From: Lachnospiraceae bacterium
Lineage (GTDB): Bacteria; Bacillota; Clostridia; Lachnospirales; Lachnospiraceae
Assembly: GCA_017463035.1 (NCBI GenBank)
Contig: JAFTPY010000356.1
Span: forward strand, 1-5,123
Direction of reading: 5' to 3'
Length of the DNA: 5,123 nucleotides
Shown: positions 1 to 4,875 of the stretch, piece by piece
Position numbering within the stretch: position 1 is the stretch's first letter
Layout of the letters: each line of letters starts with the position of its first letter
Notes under the pieces: generated by a model
Databases searched by the model: none
Told to the model about the DNA's origin: nothing
The model's input: only the letters and a program-made list of their open reading frames with translations
Program-made: the position numbers and the translations under genes

Positions 1-1104
1 CGGCAGCTCATCGATGCTGGTTTTCCGGATAAACTTACCCACCTTTGTAATACGCGGGTCGTCCTTTATCTTAAACATCATGCCGTCTTTTACTTCGTTC
101 TGTTCCTGCAGCTTCGCCTTTAATTCCTCCGCATCCACACACATACTGCGGAACTTATACATCTTGAAAATCCGACCGTTAAGACCGGCTCTTTTCTGCT
201 TAAAAATTACCGGTCCCTTCGATTCCAGTTTAATAGCAATCGCAGTTACCAACATAATCGGCGAGAAAACAAGAATGCCGATCAAACTACAAATAATATC
301 AATAATCCGCTTCACGGCTCTGGAGGAATCATCCAGACATACTCTGTGATAGGTAATTACCGGATAAGTACCCACACTGCTGACATAACGTTGTGCCCCG
401 TGTGCCTTAAACACACTCATAATTACACGAACAGACACACCCATATCCAAACATACGTCAATATATTCCTGCAAATCTACGATATCCGTCTTTCGATGCA
501 TAATATACACCTGACCGATACCGTTCTCATGCATAATTCTTTCCAAATCCTTTACCGATCCCAAATAACGCTCATCTCCCGTCTCTTCCATGCTGACGTA
601 ACCGATAAGCTTTACCGTAGTATTACTTTTAAATAAATATTTCTTAAAGGTATCAAAACGATCGATATCTCCTACAAGTAATACACGCGGTGCATTGATT
701 TTGGCATGAGTTGCCAAATAACGTACGGTAAATGCACTGATAATCACCGACACATAGGAAAGAATTACATACGAGCCGTAAAACCACATATCGAAATCAC
801 TCTTTTTTACATAATCGTAAACAATCAGTGAAACCGGCACCAACGCAATCAGGAACGACTTCGTAATATTGATTAAAGTTCTGTCTACATAAAAAAAGGT
901 TGTAACATTATAGCTGCGGGCATCCTTATTCATCAACAGAAAAATCATGATAAACAACGCACCCACCGGACCGTACTGACGTAACGAATCGCCCAAAGAC
1001 AAACCAACAATAATCGTAGCCAGCAAAAAAGCCACCGCCATCATACAACAGTCAATGACCATATGTAATAAATTTGTACTTACATTTCGATTAAACTTAC
1101 CCAA
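1..1104 (-). CDS. Polyprenyl-phosphate sugar phosphotransferase (exopolysaccharide initiating), 3' end cut by window edge
   Basis: Seen by translating the minus strand: 368 open codons with no stop, running off the left edge. The N-terminus has about four membrane helices (roughly residues 13-35, 46-60, 80-98 and 107-127). A Rossmann-like segment follows, with RVLLVGD at 140-146 (CoA_binding_3-type). The bacterial sugar transferase domain starts near residue 264 with a hydrophobic segment (266-290), then FKQKRAG, MYKFRSM (315-321) and SIDELP at the edge. In this family (WbaP/CpsE and PglC types) the Asp-Glu of that last motif, here 365-366, is regarded as the catalytic pair. The role would be moving a sugar-1-phosphate from a nucleotide sugar to undecaprenyl phosphate at the inner membrane. 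The sugar cannot be told. The missing part should hold the family's C-terminal GDMSLVGPRP-type motif. TTG at 1104 is chosen because AGGAGG (1113-1118) lies 8 nt upstream. The in-frame ATG at 1134 directly abuts a terminator U-run and has no ribosome binding site. Confidence 0.93.
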   Translation of the reverse strand, partial: MGKFNRNVSTNLLHMVIDCCMMAVAFLLATIIVGLSLGDSLRQYGPVGALFIMIFLLMNKDARSYNVTTFFYVDRTLINITKSFLIALVPVSLIVYDYVKKSDFDMWFYGSYVILSYVSVIISAFTVRYLATHAKINAPRVLLVGDIDRFDTFKKYLFKSNTTVKLIGYVSMEETGDERYLGSVKDLERIMHENGIGQVYIMHRKTDIVDLQEYIDVCLDMGVSVRVIMSVFKAHGAQRYVSSVGTYPVITYHRVCLDDSSRAVKRIIDIICSLIGILVFSPIMLVTAIAIKLESKGPVIFKQKRAGLNGRIFKMYKFRSMCVDAEELKAKLQEQNEVKDGMMFKIKDDPRITKVGKFIRKTSIDELP

Positions 1105-1112
1105 TTTAACCG

Positions 1113-1118
1113 CCTCCT
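1113..1118 (-). promoter_or_regulatory. Ribosome binding site deciding the TTG start of the sugar transferase
   Basis: The minus strand reads AGGAGG, then 8 nt, then TTG at 1104. The competing in-frame ATG at 1134 lies upstream of this site and has only terminator sequence before it, so the rare TTG is the better start. Confidence 0.8.
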
Positions 1119-1134
1119 CGTATGACAAAAGCAT

Positions 1135-1165
1135 AAAAAAGGCGCCGACACCTTACATCGGCGCC
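1135..1165 (-). terminator. Intrinsic terminator after the ybjQ-like gene
   Basis: On the minus strand, an 8-bp perfect GC-rich stem (GGCGCCGA at 1158-1165 with TCGGCGCC at 1141-1148) has a 9-nt loop and is followed by six T residues (1140-1135). It lies 14 nt past the stop codon of the YbjQ-family gene. It also sits only about 30 nt upstream of the sugar transferase start, so transcription of that gene from upstream would have to pass it. Confidence 0.9.
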
Positions 1166-1179
1166 ACCTAGCTTCTTCT

Positions 1180-1491
1180 CTATTTAAATTTCACTGCGGT
1201 TCCGTATGCCATTACTTCTGCTGCCCCCTGCATCACCGCCGCGGAAGCATAACGGACATTCACGATTGCATCGGCTCCCAAGCCTTCTGCCTCTGCCACC
1301 ATTCTCTTGGTCGCCAAAGCTCTTGCGTCGTTCATCATCTCATTATACGCCTTCAATTCACCGCCTACAATCGTCTTGAAGCTCTGGGCAATATCACGTC
1401 CGATGTGTTTGGACTGAATCGTGCTCCCCTTCACCAAACCGAGCATTTCCAATTCTTTTCCGGAAATATAATCAGTATTTACTAAGATCAT
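1180..1491 (-). CDS. YbjQ-family (UPF0145 / putative heavy-metal-binding domain) protein
   Basis: A 103-residue soluble protein. The segments GRDIAQSFKTIVGGELKAY, the helix with ARALATKRMVAEAEGLGADAIVNV and the terminal YGTAVKF match the YbjQ family as exemplified by E. coli YbjQ (RDIVGG...Y, ALGADAVVG, SGTAVK). The length is typical of the family, so the gene looks complete. The family is called heavy-metal binding in domain databases, but its biochemical role is not settled, and there are no cysteines here. An AGGAGG lies 8 nt upstream of the ATG, inside the end of the preceding gene, which it overlaps by 20 nt (1472-1491). This suggests translational coupling. It shares the promoter at 1734-1763 and is closed by the terminator at 1135-1165. 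Confidence 0.92.
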   Translation of the reverse strand: MILVNTDYISGKELEMLGLVKGSTIQSKHIGRDIAQSFKTIVGGELKAYNEMMNDARALATKRMVAEAEGLGADAIVNVRYASAAVMQGAAEVMAYGTAVKFK

Positions 1492-1699
1492 CCTCTTCTC
1501 CTCCTTCGATTTCCCTAATTCTGCTGACCAGCACTCCGATTGTCACTCCGCATATTGCAAGAGGTCCCGCAACCATAAGAAGCTTTAACGCAAGCGGGAC
1601 TCCGTCAACAAAAAGGAATAACAAAACAATTCCTATGTAGTAAAGCAACATCAGAGCGGCTATAATGATCGGAGCAATCATTTTTTTGGTATGACTCAT
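1472..1699 (-). CDS. Small two-helix membrane protein, function unknown
   Basis: Not a family I recognise. From ATG 1699 it encodes 75 residues: a short basic start (MSHTKK), a first hydrophobic helix (APIIIAALMLLYYIGIVLLF), a short loop around VDGVP, a second helix (LALKLLMVAGPLAICGVTIG), and an acidic cytoplasmic-looking tail containing EIEGGEEDDLSKY. ATG 1699 is preferred because AAGGGGGG (1706-1713) sits 6 nt upstream. The longer reading from ATG 1723 (83 residues) has no ribosome binding site and would begin almost at the predicted transcript start. It is the first gene of a two-gene operon, and its 3' end overlaps the YbjQ-family gene by 20 nt. A role next to YbjQ, for example membrane anchoring or partnering, is only a guess. 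Confidence 0.75.
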   Translation of the reverse strand: MSHTKKMIAPIIIAALMLLYYIGIVLLFLFVDGVPLALKLLMVAGPLAICGVTIGVLVSRIREIEGGEEDDLSKY

Positions 1700-1733
1700 G
1701 CTCATCCCCCCTTGCTCATTCATTATCTGTTAT

Positions 1734-1763
1734 ATTATAGCGCGAACTACCGTCATCTGTCAA
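1734..1763 (-). promoter_or_regulatory. SigA-type promoter of the small membrane protein / ybjQ-like operon
   Basis: On the minus strand a perfect -35 TTGACA (1758-1763) and a perfect -10 TATAAT (1734-1739) are separated by 18 bp. The predicted transcript start is near 1727, leaving a leader of about 28 nt before ATG 1699. The consensus hexamers suggest strong constitutive expression. Confidence 0.85.
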
Positions 1764-1846
1764 TAAGCTCCCCTTATCGTAACCGCATCCTTCCGAACTC
1801 CGACACGCAGAAGAAGCCCCCTTTTTTCCAAAGAGAGCCTCTTCCT

Positions 1847-1874
1847 ATATGGCCATATTATTTAAGCATGCTTA
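1847..1874. repeat. Two adjacent 12-bp perfect palindromes at the 3' end of the anti-sigma-like gene
   Basis: ATATGGCCATAT (1847-1858) and TAAGCATGCTTA (1863-1874) are each fully self-complementary and separated by 4 bp. The second includes the TAA stop of the RsgI-like gene. Neither is followed by a T-run on the minus strand, so they are not a standard intrinsic terminator. They may be protein-binding sites or mRNA 3'-end hairpins. Confidence 0.6.
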
Positions 1875-3596
1875 CTTTTCCAAAGTCACCGTCACCTTGG
1901 AGTTCTCCGCTTCCTTCTCATGCGGCGGTACCGGCTTTGCTGCTTCTGCCTTATCCTTCGGGCCTGCCGGCTTTACCGGATCTTCCTTCTCATGCGGCGG
2001 TACCGGTGTCGGCTTTTCTTCTTTCTCCTTCGGCTTCTTCTTTTCCGTCACCTCTCCGGTCAATGCGTTTACAATGGTTTCATAGTGGTCTTTGTCCACA
2101 TGGAAATGAATGTTGAATTCCGCACCATCCTTCTTGTTATGATACTTAATGTCGCACTTTGTCAAATCCGCCATCTGTACGCCTGCTTTCTCGAGTGCAA
2201 GTTCCAGAGCCTTATCTGCGGTAATCTTCGTTTCGGTTACGGTACTGTCTTCCGGGGTTTCCGTTACCGTATTATCAATCATCTCCTTACGGATAACTCT
2301 TCCGTCCACAGAACTTAATACATATACATAATCAAACAAACCTACCGTAAACTCGATATGATATTCTCTGTCCAAAGACATATACGTCAGCTTTGTAAGC
2401 TTTGCATCGTTTGTGGTTACTTCCGCATCCTGATATGCCAGATTCATTGCCTGAATCTTTGTAATTTCCGGCGTCGGAGTCGCTGTCGGTACCGGCGTTG
2501 CCGTCGGAACCGGGGTCGCGGTCGGCACAGGGGTCGCGGTCGGCACAGGGGTCGCGGTCGGCACAGGCGTTGCCGTCGGTACAGGCGTCGCAGTGGCATC
2601 CGGCGCAGTCGTCGGCGTCGGGGCCGGGGTTGCGGTCGGTACAGGCGTTGCCGTCGGTGCAGGCGTTGCTGTCGGAGTTGTCTCATTTACGATAATTTCC
2701 ATCTCGCAGGTAAGTACCGTTCCCTTTACCGCATCAATCTTATATTCATACTTTCTGTTGTCACCCACGGTAAATCTTACGATATAGGTGTAAACGCCCG
2801 CGGATTCCTGAATTTTCTGTCCCGCAACCGTAAGCTCGGACATGGAAACGCCCGCATCCTCCAATGCAATCCGAAGTGCTTCTTCTCTGGTAATCAGCAC
2901 AATATTTTCCGCATCCAGAAGATCCCACAATTCGGACACAGAAAGGGTCACTGCCACCTCAAGAGCTACCCCTGCATTTTCCGCTACCTGTTGTGCCAGA
3001 TTCAGCTTACCTACGGAAATACCGTAACTGTCGGCAAGCTTCTTTAGCTCATCATCTTTGGAGCACAGCTGCGTATTCACGCCACCGATCAAATCGTTTT
3101 TATCAAAAATGCTGCTGATTTCGTTTGAAACCTTCTCTCCCAGCTCGTTGGCGCGCTCCGCGTCATCCTCTTCCACACAAATGTTTACCGCATTGTATAC
3201 TTCATCCAAATAACCGTTCTTTAAAAGTGCCCCCATAATTGCGTTTAATGCGACATCCAAATCAACGTTTTTCAAATCCATATCACTGAGCACAATCTTT
3301 GCGTCTTCATTCAGTGCTGTGGCAGACATTACCTTGTCCTTCTTATTTACCGTGAGCTCAATACTCGGATTGACATCAATGCTTACAATTGCCGCCGCTT
3401 CCGCCTCCTGCACCGGATTCGTCTGCTTATTGCGAAGCGCACCGATTCCGAGAACCAATACAAGACATGCCGCCATCGCCATAAAGCTCATGACCGCCGG
3501 ACGGATATTTTTCTTTTTTGGCTTATATTCCGCCGCTTCCGTTACATATTTTTCATCTAAGAGATCAATGGCTTCCGCCATTTTATTCTTTTTCAT
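1872..3596 (-). CDS. RsgI-like membrane anti-sigma partner with PepSY domains and Thr-Pro spacer
   Basis: 574 residues. A short cytoplasmic start (1-32, AEAIDLLDEKYVTEAAEY then KPKKK) leads to one membrane helix (about 33-54). Just outside it lies the RsgI-type segment with IVSIDVNPSIEL (70-81) and SATALNEDA (91-99). Three PepSY-like domains follow (about 236-300, 378-438 and 457-516), the first two separated by a TATPVP-type spacer (307-376). The tail is rich in Lys, Glu and Pro and holds two PVPPHEKE copies (531-538, 555-562). The ATG overlaps the sigma gene stop as ATGA. Inference: the cytoplasmic stub binds the adjacent sigma factor and the extracytoplasmic part senses an envelope or polysaccharide signal. 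RsgI proteins normally carry a larger cytoplasmic RsgI_N domain, not evident here, so the anti-sigma role rests mainly on gene order. A purine-rich GAAAGGGG lies 9 nt upstream of ATG 3596. Confidence 0.85.
   Translation of the reverse strand: MKKNKMAEAIDLLDEKYVTEAAEYKPKKKNIRPAVMSFMAMAACLVLVLGIGALRNKQTNPVQEAEAAAIVSIDVNPSIELTVNKKDKVMSATALNEDAKIVLSDMDLKNVDLDVALNAIMGALLKNGYLDEVYNAVNICVEEDDAERANELGEKVSNEISSIFDKNDLIGGVNTQLCSKDDELKKLADSYGISVGKLNLAQQVAENAGVALEVAVTLSVSELWDLLDAENIVLITREEALRIALEDAGVSMSELTVAGQKIQESAGVYTYIVRFTVGDNRKYEYKIDAVKGTVLTCEMEIIVNETTPTATPAPTATPVPTATPAPTPTTAPDATATPVPTATPVPTATPVPTATPVPTATPVPTATPVPTATPTPEITKIQAMNLAYQDAEVTTNDAKLTKLTYMSLDREYHIEFTVGLFDYVYVLSSVDGRVIRKEMIDNTVTETPEDSTVTETKITADKALELALEKAGVQMADLTKCDIKYHNKKDGAEFNIHFHVDKDHYETIVNALTGEVTEKKKPKEKEEKPTPVPPHEKEDPVKPAGPKDKAEAAKPVPPHEKEAENSKVTVTLEK
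1910..2006. repeat. 25-bp exact direct repeat inside the RsgI-like gene
   Basis: The same 25 bp occur at 1910-1934 and 1982-2006, a spacing of 72 bp (24 codons). They encode the two PVPPHEKE copies in the C-terminal tail. Identity at the DNA level suggests a recent in-frame duplication or homogenisation. Confidence 0.85.
2469..2678 (-). repeat. 18-bp tandem repeat coding for a Thr-Ala-Thr-Pro-Val-Pro spacer
   Basis: Residues 307-376 of the RsgI-like protein. Three TATPxP hexapeptides are followed by an interruption (TPTTAPDA), then six TATPVP and one TATPTP. The DNA shows 18-bp units on the plus strand starting at 2485, 2503, 2521, 2539, 2557 and 2575. The units at 2521-2538 and 2539-2556 are identical and the others differ by a few bases. 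Copy number is likely to vary between strains without breaking the frame. The product is an extended Pro-rich linker of a type common in proteins that reach through the cell wall. Confidence 0.92.
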
Positions 3597-4150
3597 ACAA
3601 AGTTTCCCCTTTCCTCTAAATAATCCTTCAGCTGTTTTCTCAAGCGTGTGAGTCTTACCGACACATTTTTCTCCGACAGACCTACCTTCTTTGCAATCTG
3701 CATATAGTTATCATAGAACCAATATCTCCGAACAAAAATAACGCGGTTCAAAGAACTCAACGAATCCAGAAAGGTCTCGATATTTCCCGCCAGCTCCCGG
3801 AGTTCCATTCTGCTTTCCACACTGTCCGGGGCTGCCAGAAACTCTTCCAGCTCTTCCATCGCCACATCATAAGAACTGTTTCTCTTTTGAGCGTGATTCT
3901 TTTGATAACGGGTCAGTGACACGTTCCTTACTATTTTTAATACGTAAGTAAGCAACGGCTTCGGTCTCGTCGGCGGAATAGCATTCCATACGCCGAGATA
4001 ACTATCATTTACACATTCTTCTGCATCGAAGTAATTGTCCAGAATGTTATATGAAGTCTGCAGACATATCTTGCCGTACTTTTCCTTCAGTTCCTTAAGC
4101 GCTTCTTCGGAACGATTGAAAAACAGCTCGATGATCTCTTCATCTAACAC
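3593..4150 (-). CDS. ECF-like sigma-70 family RNA polymerase sigma factor
   Basis: 185 residues from GTG 4150. Region 2 covers about 11-86 and includes DAEECVNDSYLGVWNAIP (42-59) and LLTYVLKIVRNVSLTRYQK. A variable acidic linker spans 90-116. Region 4 (about 118-180) holds a helix-turn-helix around YMQIAKKVGLSEKNVSVRLTRLRKQL. There is no region 1 or 3, as in ECF factors, and the length is normal. GTG 4150 is chosen because AAGGAGGTGAT, an almost ideal Shine-Dalgarno, ends just upstream: AGGAGG (4159-4164) lies 8 nt away. The upstream GTG at 4168 would put that site inside the coding region and has none of its own. The stop overlaps the ATG of the RsgI-like gene by 4 nt, so the pair is translationally coupled, the usual layout for a sigma factor and its membrane inhibitor. 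Target genes cannot be told from the window. Confidence 0.93.
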   Translation of the reverse strand: MLDEEIIELFFNRSEEALKELKEKYGKICLQTSYNILDNYFDAEECVNDSYLGVWNAIPPTRPKPLLTYVLKIVRNVSLTRYQKNHAQKRNSSYDVAMEELEEFLAAPDSVESRMELRELAGNIETFLDSLSSLNRVIFVRRYWFYDNYMQIAKKVGLSEKNVSVRLTRLRKQLKDYLEERGNFV

Positions 4151-4158
4151 CTGTATCA

Positions 4159-4164
4159 CCTCCT
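4159..4164 (-). promoter_or_regulatory. Ribosome binding site fixing the GTG start of the sigma factor
   Basis: The minus strand reads AAGGAGGTGAT followed by ACAG and GTG (4150), giving 8 nt between AGGAGG and the start. The strength of this match is why the shorter 185-residue reading is preferred over the longer 191-residue one. Confidence 0.85.
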
Positions 4165-4206
4165 TCACTTATATACTAAGGATTATTTTGGGAAAACTAC
4201 ATTTTT

Positions 4207-4235
4207 ATTTTAACTTTTTTTATTTTTGCTGTAAA
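4207..4235 (-). promoter_or_regulatory. Probable SigA-type promoter of the sigma / anti-sigma operon
   Basis: On the minus strand TTTACA (4230-4235), a 17-bp spacer and TAAAAT (4207-4212) lie in a very AT-rich stretch. The predicted start near 4200 leaves a leader of about 50 nt. An additional promoter read by the encoded sigma factor itself is possible, but I cannot recognise one. Confidence 0.6.
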
Positions 4236-4252
4236 GAATTTTATTTTTTTAG

Positions 4253-4281
4253 TTGACTTTATCACGTTGGCGTGTTATAAT
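4253..4281 (+). promoter_or_regulatory. SigA-type promoter of the T-box leader
   Basis: TTGACT (4253-4258), a 17-bp spacer and a perfect TATAAT (4276-4281), with the transcript start expected near 4288. It is divergent from the sigma operon promoter: the two -35 boxes are 17 bp apart, so the two polymerases could compete or share a regulator. Confidence 0.88.
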
Positions 4282-4287
4282 GACCCC

Positions 4288-4578
4288 AGTTTCTAATTAA
4301 TAAGAACGACTGTGACGGAATTATGCTTCTTTTTTGAGGGTTTCAGAGAGCCGGTGGTTGGTGCGAACCGGTACGGATGAAAGTTAGCAATCTCACTCCC
4401 GAGTCGACTCTGCGAAGAATTTTTATTTGCGTAGTGGAGTACGGTCAGCCTCGTTATCGGCTATGGGCTTGGTTGAGTCCGAGAGAGACAGTTCGTCGTA
4501 AGGCGGCTGTAAGCAAGGTGGTACCGCGAATCGTTTATTCGTCCTTGAAACCGTATGGTTTCAGGGACTTTTTTATTT
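4288..4578 (+). promoter_or_regulatory. T-box leader, leucine (CUC) specifier
   Basis: A tRNA-sensing transcription-attenuation leader. Stem I is recognised from AGAGAG (4345-4350) followed by CCGGTGGTTGGTGCGAACCGG (4351-4371), the usual AG-bulge and apical-loop region. The stretch CTC (4392-4394) followed by ACTCCCGAGT lines up with the specifier position of known T-boxes (in B. subtilis glyQS, GGC followed by AUUCUUGAGC), giving CUC, leucine. The T-box motif AAGGTGGTACCGCG spans 4515-4528. Its bulge UGGU (4519-4522) matches an ACCA acceptor end, and tRNA-Leu normally has A at the discriminator. The antiterminator can form from CAAGG (4514-4518) with CCTTG (4543-4547) and GCGAAT with ATTCGT. 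It uses the 5' arm of the terminator, so the two folds exclude each other. Uncharged tRNA-Leu should favour read-through into the downstream LeuA-like gene. The transcript start is inferred from the promoter. Confidence 0.93.
4541..4574 (+). terminator. T-box regulated intrinsic terminator
   Basis: A 12-bp stem with one G-T wobble: 4541-4552 (GTCCTTGAAACC) pairs with 4557-4568 (GGTTTCAGGGAC) around the loop GTAT, followed by six T residues (4569-4574). Its 5' arm is shared with the antiterminator helix of the T-box. Confidence 0.93.
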
Positions 4579-4651
4579 GCGTGCAGGCAAAAGTGAGCAT
4601 GCGAGCAAACTGCGGAAGCTTGCTTCCAGGCAGTTGCACAGTCATGCGAAC

Positions 4652-4715
4652 GCGCCCACGACTGAGCGACAAAGTCGCGAAGTGGGGGGCTGGTGCGTAG
4701 CACCGTCAGCACGCA
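4652..4715 (+). repeat. Repeat unit A of the leader element
   Basis: A 64-nt unit. Its first 31 nt (4652-4682) match 4732-4762 at 27 positions, and its last 24 nt (4692-4715) match 4825-4848 at 19. It holds the GCGAC-AAA-GTCGC hairpin flanked by GA on both sides, a G-run (4684-4689) and the GGTGC-GTA-GCACC hairpin. Confidence 0.8.
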
Positions 4716-4731
4716 AACAACACTCATGCAA

Positions 4732-4848
4732 GCGCCCACGACTGAGCGGCTTTGTCGCGAAGGTCCACAACGTCCGGTGGACGTTGGTACTGGACGGACC
4801 GAAACGGAGTGAAGACCGGGGGCAAGTGCGAAGCACTGCCAACACGCA
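4732..4848 (+). repeat. Repeat unit B of the leader element, split by an insert
   Basis: A second copy of the unit: the 31-nt head at 4732-4762, a G-run and C at 4818-4823, and the 24-nt tail at 4825-4848. Relative to unit A it carries about 52 extra nt (4763-4814) that fold into a strong hairpin. The sequence GAAG occurs just before (4759-4762) and at the end (4811-4814) of the extra part. Confidence 0.7.
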
Positions 4849-4875
4849 CCGAAATGAAAAACAAGGAGGATTATT

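Larger units (their letters stand above)
4578..4848 (+). repeat. Hairpin-rich element with imperfect inverted ends between T-box and LeuA-like gene
   Basis: A roughly 270-nt GC-rich stretch unlike the AT-rich flanks, with no convincing gene. Its ends, TGCGTGCAGGCA (4578-4589) and TGCCAACACGCA (4837-4848), are inverted repeats matching at 10 of 12 positions. Inside are at least five local hairpins: 4605-4637 (GCAAACTGC with GCAGTTGC, plus GGAAG CTTG CTTCC), 4666-4678 (GCGAC AAA GTCGC), 4692-4704 (GGTGC GTA GCACC), 4763-4795 (GTCCA...CAACGTCC GGT GGACGTTG...TGGAC) and 4821-4840 (GGCA, GTGC, GAA, GCAC, TGCC). It could be a MITE-like insertion, a multibranched RNA domain closed by the inverted ends, or an mRNA-stabilising structure. 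No clear target-site duplication is visible at the outer ends. It would be transcribed as part of the leader only when the T-box terminator is bypassed. Confidence 0.7.

Noticed and set aside
14..636. Open frames on the plus strand (14-349 and 346-636)
   Set aside because: They lie antisense to the sugar transferase, whose minus-strand translation has clear family motifs. The plus-strand products look like nothing known and have no ribosome binding sites.
1132..1134. ATG at 1134 as start of the sugar transferase
   Set aside because: It is in frame but directly follows the terminator T-run with no ribosome binding site. TTG 1104 has AGGAGG at 8 nt.
1810..1844. A 10-bp imperfect hairpin (GAAGAAGCCC with GAGCCTCTTC) as terminator of the sigma/anti-sigma operon
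   Set aside because: It has two G-T wobbles, a 15-nt loop and no T-run on the minus strand. It may slow polymerase but does not meet the pattern of an intrinsic terminator.
2485..2592. The regularly spaced repeat as a CRISPR array
   Set aside because: The units are directly abutting 18-mers with no spacers, in frame within a gene, and encode TATPVP.
1691..3047. Several open frames on the plus strand and one in another minus frame across the RsgI-like gene
   Set aside because: They are low-complexity shadows (Arg- or Gly/Val-rich) produced by the 18-bp repeat and the codon bias of the real gene.
3319..4256. Plus-strand open frames 3319-3651 and 4035-4256
   Set aside because: They are antisense to the RsgI-like and sigma genes, with no ribosome binding site or family resemblance.
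4390..4392. ATC (isoleucine) as the T-box specifier
   Set aside because: Aligning the conserved ten bases after the specifier with those of known T-boxes puts CTC at 4392-4394. The LeuA-like target also fits leucine better.
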